Position numbers and translations under genes: made by a program. A DNA stretch of 64,000 nucleotides from a virus. The stretch lies in the IMG/VR virus record IMGVR_UViG_3300046002_004363, positions 35,578 to 99,577 of that record. The stretch is one strand, 5' to 3'. Below, in pieces: positions 17,816 to 24,503 of this stretch; within the stretch, counting starts at the first letter, position 1; the number at the start of each line of letters is the position of its first letter. Below the pieces are notes generated by a model that saw only the letters and a list, made by a program, of their open reading frames with translations, did no database searches and was not told the DNA's origin.

Positions 17816-18142
17816 CTAGTTCACATCATTAAAGTACATTTCATCATCATTCTCTTCGTACACAAAAGACCATTTAGTGTAATGATAGAACTTTGCATTT
17901 TGCAATAGACTTAATCTATCTAAAATTGCGTAATCATCAACATTAATTATATTGTCATCTATTTTGCCGAACATATCGTAGAAATCAGTACCTATCAAGA
18001 CCACTACATCAGGCATAGAATCGTCAGATTGAAAATTAACCAATATTTCCCCCTTGAATTTATTTGCTAGTAGTAATGAGAATAAAAATACATTTGGTCT
18101 CTTTATCTGTGAGTTAAAATCCTCTATAAATTTTTCAATCAT
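17816..18142 (-). CDS. Hypothetical protein, first gene of its operon
   Basis: A 108-residue acidic protein with mixed strands (VVVLIGTDFYDMFGKIDDNI). No family recognised. It is followed 2 bases later by the HAD phosphatase gene. Confidence 0.5.
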   Translation of the reverse strand: MIEKFIEDFNSQIKRPNVFLFSLLLANKFKGEILVNFQSDDSMPDVVVLIGTDFYDMFGKIDDNIINVDDYAILDRLSLLQNAKFYHYTKWSFVYEENDDEMYFNDVN

Positions 18143-18158
18143 AAGTTAAATCTTTTCA

Positions 18159-18166
18159 CAAAAGTA
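18159..18166 (-). promoter_or_regulatory. -7-like promoter box
   Basis: The minus strand reads TACTTTTG, 16 bases before the 108-residue gene and directly after the terminator of the upstream operon, so an independent promoter is expected here. Confidence 0.45.
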
Positions 18167-18200
18167 ATAAAAAAAGACCAAACAAAATGAATGGTCTTTT
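18167..18200 (-). terminator. Terminator of the virion-protein operon
   Basis: On the minus strand AAAAGACCA (18200-18192) pairs with TGGTCTTTT (18180-18172), an 11-base loop between, followed by a T run. It lies 28 bases after the 104-residue virion gene stop. Confidence 0.8.
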
Positions 18201-18227
18201 AATTGTAATCTGATTAAGTAATTTAAT

Positions 18228-18542
18228 CTACGATACCGCAGTTACACTGTAGCTTATCCAAGCTGTACTTGATATTCTTAAATATAATAAACCACCAGCT
18301 GTGATACTTCTGCAAACAACCTTAGTTCCTACTGGGAAAGTAGCTACTGGGTACGTTGAATTTAAAGTAGCTAATGATAATGCAGATGTAGTAGTGTTAT
18401 TTACCGTAAAATCAACACCATCAATTAAATCCTCTATCGTATAAGGTTCTGTTAAGCTATTTTGTTGAGCTGCTTTTCTCTCTGTTAGATCTGCATCAGT
18501 TGAAATACCGATAAATCTTGTTCCTGCTGGAATTGTTGCCAT
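18228..18542 (-). CDS. Small virion protein with shared N-terminal module (paralogue 1)
   Basis: A 104-residue protein. Its first 40 residues (PAGTRFIGISTDADLTERKA then a YTIEDL motif) match the first 40 residues of the proteins at 18560-19315 and 19879-20511. The rest is a short beta domain. The shared N-terminus probably docks three different distal domains on the same virion site. No membrane segment. Confidence 0.6.
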   Translation of the reverse strand: MATIPAGTRFIGISTDADLTERKAAQQNSLTEPYTIEDLIDGVDFTVNNTTTSALSLATLNSTYPVATFPVGTKVVCRSITAGGLLYLRISSTAWISYSVTAVS

Positions 18543-18559
18543 AGTTTTTGTTTTATATA

Positions 18560-19315
18560 TTAATTGTAAAGTCTTAATTCAAAGTTTATTCTTCCACCAT
18601 AAGACCAACCCACAGCAGGCGTTCCACTTACCTTATAACTAGCTAGTTCGATTGTATCAAAACCTAATAATGAAGGTGTAATTACGTGATATATACTGTT
18701 TTGAAGATAATTTGATGCGCTTAGATATGGATTTGTTAGTGTAATTAATTCAGATCCTAACACGATATTTATTTTTCCTGACACCCAGCTAACTGTTACA
18801 GTTGTGCCTAAAGTGTTCTCTAAAACATTTGTAGTTACAACAGATATAGATTCTGGGATTATTTGAGCAACATAAGACTTATAAGCTAATGCTTCTCCAG
18901 AAGCTCCTTGCGGTCCTGTTGGTCCTTGCGCACCTTGTGGTCCTGTAGCTCCTTGAGAGGCTAGTAAAGCCCATTTAGTTGTAGCCACCTCTGGATTAGA
19001 GTTACCTGTACCTGTGACTGCTGAAATACAAAACCAAGATGAACCATTAAAACCTACGGCATCATCTATTGCGTATGATGTATTTGTATTCCAAGCTCCT
19101 CTCCATTCTAATCCTGCTGGTCCTACTGGTCCTGGAGGTCCTGCTGGTCCTTGAACTCCTTGAGGTCCTTGAGATCCTGCTCCGATTGTTGCTGTAATAT
19201 CCTCTAATGTAAAGTACTCTGACTTTCTATCTACCTTAGTACCTTTCTTTTCGGTTAGGTCTGTAAACGCAGGGTCTACACCTAAAAACTTTGTTCCGCT
19301 TGGAATTGTTGCCAT
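18560..19315 (-). CDS. Collagen-like virion protein with carbohydrate-binding-like insert (paralogue 2)
   Basis: A 251-residue protein built of modules: a shared docking module (PSGTKFLGVDPAFTDLTEKK, residues 4-23, then YFTLEDI), a collagen-like Gly-X-Y run (GPQGVQGPAGPPGPVGPAG near 48-67), a segment about 68-115 (EWRGAWNTNTSYAIDDAVGF, SSWFCI) that resembles ChtBD3/CBM5-12 sugar-binding modules with conserved Trp residues, a second Gly-X-Y run (GATGPQGAQGPTGPQGASG), and a 110-residue beta tip. Collagen-like trimers form rods in phage fibres. It probably protrudes from head or tail and binds surface polysaccharide. Confidence 0.75.
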   Translation of the reverse strand: MATIPSGTKFLGVDPAFTDLTEKKGTKVDRKSEYFTLEDITATIGAGSQGPQGVQGPAGPPGPVGPAGLEWRGAWNTNTSYAIDDAVGFNGSSWFCISAVTGTGNSNPEVATTKWALLASQGATGPQGAQGPTGPQGASGEALAYKSYVAQIIPESISVVTTNVLENTLGTTVTVSWVSGKINIVLGSELITLTNPYLSASNYLQNSIYHVITPSLLGFDTIELASYKVSGTPAVGWSYGGRINFELRLYN

Positions 19316-19331
19316 ATTTTATGTTTTCTTA

Positions 19332-19859
19332 TTAATTTGCTATTCTTATTTTGTTCAAATCTTTAAGCGCTTTCAGGTCTTTTGCTGTAAGTGTTTTTTT
19401 ATTCCCAGTATTAACTTTAACAAAGTTTAAATTATTACTAGCTCTATTGGCGTAATCTGTACTGTCTCTTACAAATTGTTTTCTAAACTCAGGATTAAAT
19501 TTTTCTCCAGGCTTAGTTGTTGTTTTAGCCTCGCTAACTACCTTTCCTTTTGAGTCAAAAACTCTGTCTTTTTGACCAGACTTTCCGTATTCGTACTTCT
19601 TAGGGTATTGTTTTACTTCAGCTTTACCTCCAGAGTATTTAACTCCGCTTGACTCGAATTTACCTTCTTTTACGTTTTTATCAATTTTTTTTGCGCTTTC
19701 AGTAAATTTCTTTGTGTATTCAATGTTAGGCGTAGTTGGTGTAGTAACTGTTTTCTTAGTAGTTACAATTGTCTTCTTCTCGTCTTTCTTAACCGCTGGG
19801 GTTTTAGCAGGAGTTGTTTTAGTTACCTCTTTTTTCTTTTCTTTTAAAGCTATAGCCAT
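19332..19859 (-). CDS. Lys/Thr-rich hypothetical protein
   Basis: A 175-residue, highly basic protein with low-complexity Lys/Thr/Pro N-terminus (KKEVTKTTPAKTPAVKKDEK) and a charged, helical C-terminal half (RDSTDYANRASNNLNFVKVN). It lies between two paralogous virion genes, so a virion or DNA-binding role is likely. The N-terminus is probably disordered. Nothing more can be assigned. Confidence 0.5.
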   Translation of the reverse strand: MAIALKEKKKEVTKTTPAKTPAVKKDEKKTIVTTKKTVTTPTTPNIEYTKKFTESAKKIDKNVKEGKFESSGVKYSGGKAEVKQYPKKYEYGKSGQKDRVFDSKGKVVSEAKTTTKPGEKFNPEFRKQFVRDSTDYANRASNNLNFVKVNTGNKKTLTAKDLKALKDLNKIRIAN

Positions 19860-19878
19860 ATCTTTATTATTTTATTTG

Positions 19879-20511
19879 TTAAAATGTTTTGCTTAATGTA
19901 AATATCTCTGAATAAATTGAATCTTCTGCATTAGCTGAACCCCATTTAGCGGTTACGTCTAGCGTGTTATTTATTGTTGTATTGAATGTATTTATAGTAC
20001 TAAAGTTAGTTCCCTCAAATGCCAATCCAGCATTTCTATTATATGAGAATATACCGCCAGACGCTACAGATCCATTACTACCAACACTTCTGACTGTAAA
20101 GTATATGTTTAGCTCCCAGTGTCTATTACTTATTGTGTCTAAATCAATTATTCCTGTATCAGCAAGTATTACAGATCCTGCCTTAATATTTAATCTTAAG
20201 GTTGCAGCTGAGTTGCAAGATATATGACCAATTAACTTTGCGTGATATGAATCCCCAACCTTAAATGCATTTGCAGGAACAGATAATGATCCAACACCAC
20301 TACCAATTAAACTACTTTCTGTAGCTGTGTTTGCTATTGGAGTGCTACTTGTTGTTTGAGCGAATAGACCTACTAGTGGATTTATATAACCATAAATATC
20401 TTGTAGCGAGTAGTATTCGGTTTTTGAATCATTAAGAGACCCTTTCTTCTCGCTTAAATCAACCTTAGAAGAATCTACACCTAAGAATCTTGTATTGGTA
20501 TCTATAGACAT
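19879..20511 (-). CDS. Virion protein with shared N-terminal module (paralogue 3)
   Basis: A 210-residue protein that begins TNTRFLGVDSSKVDLSEKKG, the docking module shared with the proteins at 18228 and 18560, then YYSLQDI. The remaining 165 residues are a beta-sandwich-like domain (NAFKVGDSYHAKLIGHISCN; KAGSVILADTGIIDLDTISN) similar in look to phage fibre-head or decoration domains. No membrane segment. Confidence 0.6.
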   Translation of the reverse strand: MSIDTNTRFLGVDSSKVDLSEKKGSLNDSKTEYYSLQDIYGYINPLVGLFAQTTSSTPIANTATESSLIGSGVGSLSVPANAFKVGDSYHAKLIGHISCNSAATLRLNIKAGSVILADTGIIDLDTISNRHWELNIYFTVRSVGSNGSVASGGIFSYNRNAGLAFEGTNFSTINTFNTTINNTLDVTAKWGSANAEDSIYSEIFTLSKTF

Positions 20512-20514
20512 AAT

Positions 20515-20649
20515 CTATTTCTTCTTAAAAGCCGTACCCATCTTCTCTTTCTTCTCAAAAGCCTTACCTTCTTTTTTCTCGTGCTTAGCCTTAGCTGTTT
20601 TAGAAGTGTATTTTTCTTTTCCTCCGTATTCTTTAATCATTTTTTTCAT
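20515..20649 (-). CDS. Small basic protein
   Basis: A 44-residue Lys/Glu-rich peptide starting MKKMIKEYGGKEKYTSKTAK. A longer frame opens at 20697, but those first 16 codons overlap the -7 promoter box (20677-20685), so they cannot be in the transcript made from it; the ATG at 20649 is chosen. First gene of the operon of paralogous virion proteins. Function unknown. Confidence 0.55.
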   Translation of the reverse strand: MKKMIKEYGGKEKYTSKTAKAKHEKKEGKAFEKKEKMGTAFKKK

Positions 20650-20676
20650 ATCGTAGAATGTTTTTATTTTTGATTT

Positions 20677-20685
20677 GCAAAGATA
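20677..20685 (-). promoter_or_regulatory. -7 promoter box of the paralogous virion operon
   Basis: Minus strand TATCTTTGC, 27 bases before the chosen start at 20649. It sits at the end of the 72-residue gene upstream. Confidence 0.65.
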
Positions 20686-20689
20686 CAAA

Positions 20690-20908
20690 TTATTCAACCA
20701 CCTTTATAAAGTTTCCATTCTTATCGTGTAGTGTAGTTAACTCAAACTTTTTATCTAAACCACTAAGTACCACTTCATTTAATTGAAATACCATTTGAAA
20801 TACATTGAAGTCAACTGAACCTCCGTTCTCTTTGTAGTATCTGTAAAACCAACCTATATCGAATTGATTGGTATTTCTCATTTGTATATATTGTTCTCTA
20901 TATTTCAT
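20690..20908 (-). CDS. Small hypothetical protein
   Basis: A 72-residue protein (MKYREQYIQMRNTNQFDIGW start; YYKENGGSVDFNVFQMVFQL in the middle). Short proteins of this kind recur in Bacteroidota phages near structural genes, but the function is unknown. It follows the HTH gene by 3 bases and is probably co-transcribed with it. Confidence 0.6.
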   Translation of the reverse strand: MKYREQYIQMRNTNQFDIGWFYRYYKENGGSVDFNVFQMVFQLNEVVLSGLDKKFELTTLHDKNGNFIKVVE

Positions 20909-20911
20909 AAT

Positions 20912-21760
20912 TTATTTATTTAATTTATCCCAATGTTTAGTTACAGTTATTCTTGACACACCTGATTTTTCTGAAACAGAATTTTTATTTATCTTTTCGT
21001 TATTCAATTTCATTTCATTTATAACGGATTGTATTTCATTTATCTTTTCTTGCTTATTTAATTCATTTTTATTTACAACCAAGTCATAACCTTCAAGTCT
21101 TATGTTTTTAGATACATATTCTTCGTAATGTCTTTTAACTGTATTGAATGATATTTTTGTTCTATCTACTATCTCGTTTATATAGCATTTATCTAAACCA
21201 TCTTTTTCTTCATTTATTATCTTGATAGTCTCAATTATTAAATCTCTTTTATTCATACTTTTTACTTTATTTAAAAATGTTAATGCTTCTTTTTGTTTTT
21301 TCTTTGCTTTAAAATCAGAATAATATTTATCTTTTTTATAACCATCAAGTGAATTATACATATCTAATTCTTCTTTAGTCATAACAAATAATTCATCTAA
21401 ATTTGTTTTCCACATTATTTTTTTGTCTTCATAAATCATATTCAACATTTCTTGACTAAATTCTTTGTTAAAACATTCTTCTGCTATCGAATATATATCA
21501 TACTCTGAAACATATATCCCCTTTATCTTTTTTGTTTTCCTTATTAAAGATATACCCTCATCTACCAACATACCAATATTAACATCATCATTCAAATACA
21601 TTAGTTTATAGAAAAAAGACTCAACATTCCTCATTGCAGATGCTCTTGTATAATTAATACCAACATATCTTGCATCAACACAAGTATATCCATCTGGATA
21701 ATACCAAAAGTATTTATGCTCAATAGCTGTGGTTTTATTTATAGTTCTATAGTAAATCAT
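20912..21760 (-). CDS. Helix-turn-helix protein, possible regulator
   Basis: A 282-residue protein. The C-terminal third has two helix-turn-helix-like segments: INEIVDRTKISFNTVKRHYE (about residues 195-215) and SGVSRITVTKHWDKL (at the end), joined by a charged helical linker. The N-terminal half (YYPDGYTCVDARYVGINYTR) has no known fold. The frame is open to 21811, but the promoter box at 21765-21773 lies inside that extension, so ATG 21760 is the likely start and its mRNA would be nearly leaderless. It borders the divergence zone at 21.8-22.9 kb, where a switch regulator would be expected. Confidence 0.55.
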   Translation of the reverse strand: MIYYRTINKTTAIEHKYFWYYPDGYTCVDARYVGINYTRASAMRNVESFFYKLMYLNDDVNIGMLVDEGISLIRKTKKIKGIYVSEYDIYSIAEECFNKEFSQEMLNMIYEDKKIMWKTNLDELFVMTKEELDMYNSLDGYKKDKYYSDFKAKKKQKEALTFLNKVKSMNKRDLIIETIKIINEEKDGLDKCYINEIVDRTKISFNTVKRHYEEYVSKNIRLEGYDLVVNKNELNKQEKINEIQSVINEMKLNNEKINKNSVSEKSGVSRITVTKHWDKLNK

Positions 21761-21764
21761 ATAT

Positions 21765-21773
21765 GCAAATATA
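21765..21773 (-). promoter_or_regulatory. -7 promoter box giving a near-leaderless transcript
   Basis: Minus strand TATATTTGC ends 4 bases before ATG 21760. With transcription usually starting 5-7 bases after this box, the mRNA would begin at or next to the start codon. Confidence 0.6.
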
Positions 21774-21811
21774 CGAAAAATATGTATATAAATTACGCTA
21801 TCAATATACAA

Positions 21812-22348
21812 TTATTAACTTATATTAAAAATGTATATACCTATTCAAACCATCCTTTTATAATATACGGACATTAATGGTGTATACACTTTTATCAATA
21901 ATTTGTTATATATTCTATGTTAGATAAGTCTGTTGTAGTTAGTATGGTCTGTTGTTGTGATTATAACCCCACCCTACGATCACCACCCTCCCCACCAAAA
22001 CCATCCACCAAAGCCTACGGGGGTAACCTTTCAAAATGTTTCTCCAAAAGTTTTTACCTTTTTAGCCTGGATTGATGTCGTGGTACATTACAGCCTACTT
22101 ATTTAACGGCACAATATTGTAGTTAATCCATTCAACGTTTTAGGTAATCAACTTTTAAAACCAAAATACAAAGGTTTTATTTTTTTGTGGTGTGAAGTGG
22201 CTTTTGTCGGTGCAACTAATCCCAAAACCTAAAGCAATTTTAACCTAAAATAACTACATTCTAAAAGTTAAGTTCTTAAATTATAATAATATCATAAAAT
22301 TGTATAAAATGTAACTACTTGAAAATCAAAGGCTTTAATAATAATCAA
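21812..22348. other. Gene-free divergence zone with C-rich tract, possible origin
   Basis: No credible gene lies in this stretch. Transcription points away from it on both sides. Positions 21967-22023 are a C-rich island in otherwise AT-rich DNA; its minus strand carries several GG, GGG and GGGG runs that could form a G-quadruplex. AT-rich DNA surrounds it. A replication origin or strand-switch element is possible, but no iterated initiator-binding repeats were found. Confidence 0.35.
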
Positions 22349-22370
22349 GTTAAAAAGTGTTAAAGTTTTG
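22349..22370 (+). repeat. Direct repeat upstream of promoter A (copy 1)
   Basis: The sequence around AAAGTGTTAAAGTTTT is repeated at 22587-22610 with only small length changes in A and T runs. In both places it lies just before a promoter, so it may be a regulator-binding or UP-like site. Confidence 0.6.
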
Positions 22371-22379
22371 TTAAAGGTA

Positions 22380-22409
22380 TTGTTATCTAAAATTAAATAC
22401 CTATATTTG
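22380..22409 (+). promoter_or_regulatory. Promoter A
   Basis: TTG at 22380-22382, 19 bases, then TATATTTG at 22402-22409: the Bacteroidota -33/-7 arrangement. No gene of fair size follows for 470 bases; it should make non-coding RNA A. Confidence 0.65.
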
Positions 22410-22415
22410 TAGTGT

Positions 22416-22586
22416 AATAATGAAACAAAGTTCTTTTATATACATTATGTAATACACGATAAGGCTAAACCACAGGTATACTATAAAATAAGTAAATGTG
22501 AAATAGGCAAACATCCGAGTATTGTAAGTTAGTTGGTCACACGTTACGCAAAGCAGTATGGTACACAAGGCGATAAGATAGCAAAT
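22416..22586 (+). ncRNA. Non-coding unit A
   Basis: The region between promoter A and repeat copy 2 has no gene apart from a possible 10-codon peptide. It shares, in the same order, ACCACAGG, ACTATAAAATA and TGGTCAC with unit B downstream, which suggests both derive from one ancestral structured RNA. The fold was not worked out. Confidence 0.35.
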
Positions 22587-22610
22587 GTTAAAAAAGTGTT
22601 AAAGTTTTTG
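22587..22610 (+). repeat. Direct repeat upstream of promoter B (copy 2)
   Basis: Second copy of the repeat at 22349-22370; here its TTTTTG end supplies the -33 box of promoter B. Confidence 0.6.
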
Positions 22611-22638
22611 TATATTAAATAACTTGTTATATATTTGC
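22607..22638 (+). promoter_or_regulatory. Promoter B (near-consensus)
   Basis: TTTG at 22607-22610, 19 bases, TATATTTGC at 22630-22638: close to the ideal Bacteroidota promoter. It likely drives the early operon that starts at 22887. Confidence 0.8.
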
Positions 22639-22643
22639 AGTGT

Positions 22644-22876
22644 TAAGTAGAGACAAACTACTTCAAAATAAATCAGCTGATACCACAGGCTTACGATGTG
22701 GAGGTAGTCATAAAAGACTATAAAATAGGGTGTGGTCACTCAGGAATAAGCGGTAAAAAGTAATCCGTGAAGTCCGAGACTACGATACTGCCAACTACAT
22801 AGGTATAAGGTCGTTAAGCGTATAAGGATGTGTTATCCTTACTGAAGAGAGGCAGAACCTCGAAACGCTTTTTAAA
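22644..22876 (+). ncRNA. Structured leader B
   Basis: The leader starts with an AAGTAG/CTACTT hairpin and has a later hairpin TAAGGAT/ATCCTTA (22823-22829 with 22835-22841). Near its end CTGCC (22788-22792, in a loop) can pair with GGCAG (22851-22855) while AAGCGT (22816-22821) pairs with ACGCTT (22865-22870), which is followed by a T run: the same crossing order and the same CTCGAAA spacer (22859-22865) as the leaders at 31885 and 34523. It may be an attenuator for the early operon. An alternative GAGG/CCTC hairpin competes with the pseudoknot. Confidence 0.5.
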
Positions 22877-22886
22877 ATTATACACT

Positions 22887-22997
22887 ATGAAGAATAAACT
22901 TAAGGTTATAGCGCTACTAATTGTGGCGCTATTTCTATTAGCAGTAGCAGAAAAACATTGTGAAACCAAAAATAAATACTATGAAGGGCAGAAGTAA
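22887..22997 (+). CDS. Small membrane peptide
   Basis: A 36-residue peptide with one hydrophobic helix (LKVIALLIVALFLLAVA, residues 5-21) and a polar tail. It is the first start codon after the structured leader B. Small membrane peptides at the start of early operons can act on host membranes or exclude other phages, but no function is shown. Confidence 0.5.
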   Translation: MKNKLKVIALLIVALFLLAVAEKHCETKNKYYEGQK

Positions 22998-23124
22998 TTC
23001 AAGTAGCAGAAGGTTAGCCTTAACCATCAGCACAAGCAGTACAATGAATGATTTTATTAACAAAAAATTAGGAGTAACTAAAGAAAACAAACGACCAATT
23101 TTAATCAAACCAACTAAAAAATAA
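22981..23124 (+). CDS. Small basic peptide
   Basis: A 47-residue Ser/Lys-rich peptide (MKGRSNSSSRRLALTISTSS start) whose ATG lies inside the previous gene, overlapping by 17 bases. It ends 6 bases before the next gene. Unknown function; overlap and spacing support it as real. Confidence 0.4.
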   Translation: MKGRSNSSSRRLALTISTSSTMNDFINKKLGVTKENKRPILIKPTKK

Positions 23125-23130
23125 TATATT

Positions 23131-23319
23131 ATGGACAAATCTTATTCAATTTTTTGCATCGCAAGTCAGTTATTAAAAGATAACGAAAGAGAGTTAGATA
23201 TAGTTTGGCAAAATGCAACCGAACTATACAACGAATTTTTAAATAGTAGTTTCGATAATGTTAACGAATCGGAGTTGGACTGCATAAATGATTTTTTAAA
23301 TTATAAAAATCTAATATAA
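23131..23319 (+). CDS. Small hypothetical early protein
   Basis: A 62-residue acidic helical protein (ASQLLKDNERELDIVWQNAT). It overlaps the next gene by one base (TAATG). No family recognised; typical of small early genes that target host functions. Confidence 0.5.
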   Translation: MDKSYSIFCIASQLLKDNERELDIVWQNATELYNEFLNSSFDNVNESELDCINDFLNYKNLI

Positions 23320-23660
23320 TGAAAACACTACAAATTAATTTGGGATTAAATAATAATCCAATGGATCGTGATCAGGTAGCTAACTACTTTTATGCACTAT
23401 CTGAGTATAGACTAATGGCTTATATCATCAAGGATAAGACCTTTAATGGTGAAGTAGAGCCTACTTTTGTAGCCTTATTAGAGCATAAGTACACACGTGA
23501 CAGCAAAATACTATCTGATGCTGAAAATTGGTGTAGCCTATTCACTCAGGAGTCAATTGCAGTAGTGACTGATAAAATGGAGGTGCTTGCATTCAATACG
23601 AAGTACGAAGGAGATACCTACAAATTTGATTCTAGTCTATTTGAATACATTAAAATATAA
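23319..23660 (+). CDS. Hypothetical early protein
   Basis: A 113-residue protein (NNPMDRDQVANYFYALSEYR near the start) with an alpha-beta look and no known motif. Its ATG overlaps the preceding stop. It precedes the hammerhead ribozyme region. Confidence 0.5.
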   Translation: MKTLQINLGLNNNPMDRDQVANYFYALSEYRLMAYIIKDKTFNGEVEPTFVALLEHKYTRDSKILSDAENWCSLFTQESIAVVTDKMEVLAFNTKYEGDTYKFDSSLFEYIKI

Positions 23661-23664
23661 CCTT

Positions 23665-23730
23665 ATGAGAGCAATTATAAAATTTTTAGAAGAGTTAGCT
23701 AAGAATTGTCCGAGCGAGACAAAATGGTAG
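23665..23730 (+). CDS. 21-residue peptide ending in the ribozyme
   Basis: A short frame MRAIIKFLEELAKNCPSETK-W starts 5 bases after the previous stop. Its TAG stop ends at 23730, which is the first base of ribozyme stem I. A ribosome stopping there would cover stem I, so translation could control ribozyme folding. It may equally be the remnant of a gene cut by the ribozyme element. Confidence 0.35.
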   Translation: MRAIIKFLEELAKNCPSETKW

Positions 23731-23787
23731 GCAAACTGATGAGGTTTTAATAACCGAAACTTGGATCTTCGGATCTGAGTCTTTGTC
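23730..23787 (+). ncRNA. Type I hammerhead ribozyme
   Basis: All core parts are present in order. Stem I: GGCAAA (23730-23735) with TTTGTC (23782-23787), 6 bp. Core CTGATGA at 23736-23742. Stem II: GGTT/AACC (23743-23746, 23752-23755) with a 5-base loop. GAA at 23756-23758. Stem III: nine pairs, 23759-23767 with 23772-23780, capped by a TTCG tetraloop and including the A15.1-U16.1 pair. The cleavage triplet is GTC, predicting cutting after C23781. The open helix is stem I, so it is type I. It would release a 5'-OH mRNA 28 bases upstream of the ATG at 23810. Confidence 0.9.
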
Positions 23788-23809
23788 AAACTTTAAAAAC
23801 AATACTAAT

Positions 23810-24061
23810 ATGAGAACAAAACAAGTTTTAGAATACATAGAAAACACACTAAATCAAACACCTAGACACAATTGTACAGCACTAGCTAAGGCTATAACCC
23901 AAGCTAGTAAAAAATTCAAGCAGGACCAATTCGATATGATGATGTTACTACTGGAAAATAAACCAATAGGAGGTCACACTCATAGCTATGGTTTCCACAC
24001 GTCATACGGAAGAGATCTAATAGACACAATGTCAAACTATTACTATAAATTTAATAACTAA
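23810..24061 (+). CDS. Hypothetical early protein downstream of the ribozyme
   Basis: An 83-residue protein starting MRTKQVLEYIENTLNQTPRH. A TTG start at 23783 is possible on paper but lies within ribozyme stem I, so ATG 23810 is preferred. It contains KKFKQDQFDMMMLLLENKPI and a histidine-rich loop (GGHTHSYGFHTSYG). No known family. Its mRNA would start with a 5'-OH about 28 bases upstream if the ribozyme cuts. Confidence 0.55.
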   Translation: MRTKQVLEYIENTLNQTPRHNCTALAKAITQASKKFKQDQFDMMMLLLENKPIGGHTHSYGFHTSYGRDLIDTMSNYYYKFNN

Positions 24062-24074
24062 AACCAAGCATATT

Positions 24075-24491
24075 ATGAGTAATTATAAAACATTTTACGA
24101 AAATACAATTGTAGACAATATAGATTTAGAGTCTTATGGTTTATCTAATGACGTATACCTATACGATAAAATTAAAACAACGTACAACATATTCAAACAA
24201 GAGTATGGTTTTATGATTGATAGAGTAGGCGAAGTAAACGCATTTAAAGAATGGTTAATGGGATTACCAAGTGTCTTAAGTGTTCCGTTTATGAATAGCG
24301 AAATATTGTCTTTAGCAAAAGATAATGGATTCCTTAACGTGCAATGCATAACAAACCATATAGATGGTAGTAAAACAACTGAATATGTTTATGCAGAAGG
24401 CAGAATGTTAGAACGTATAGAAGATAGATTTTTAAATAACTATTGGACTAACTTAGCCTTAGCTTTTTTTAACTTAAAAGATAACCTTTAA
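24075..24491 (+). CDS. Hypothetical early protein
   Basis: A 138-residue soluble protein without known motifs; helical N-terminal half with YNIFKQEYGFMIDRVGEVNA and a C-terminal FLNNYWTNLALAFFNLKDNL. Part of the run of small early genes with short spacers. Confidence 0.5.
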   Translation: MSNYKTFYENTIVDNIDLESYGLSNDVYLYDKIKTTYNIFKQEYGFMIDRVGEVNAFKEWLMGLPSVLSVPFMNSEILSLAKDNGFLNVQCITNHIDGSKTTEYVYAEGRMLERIEDRFLNNYWTNLALAFFNLKDNL

Positions 24492-24503
24492 AATTATATA
24501 ACT

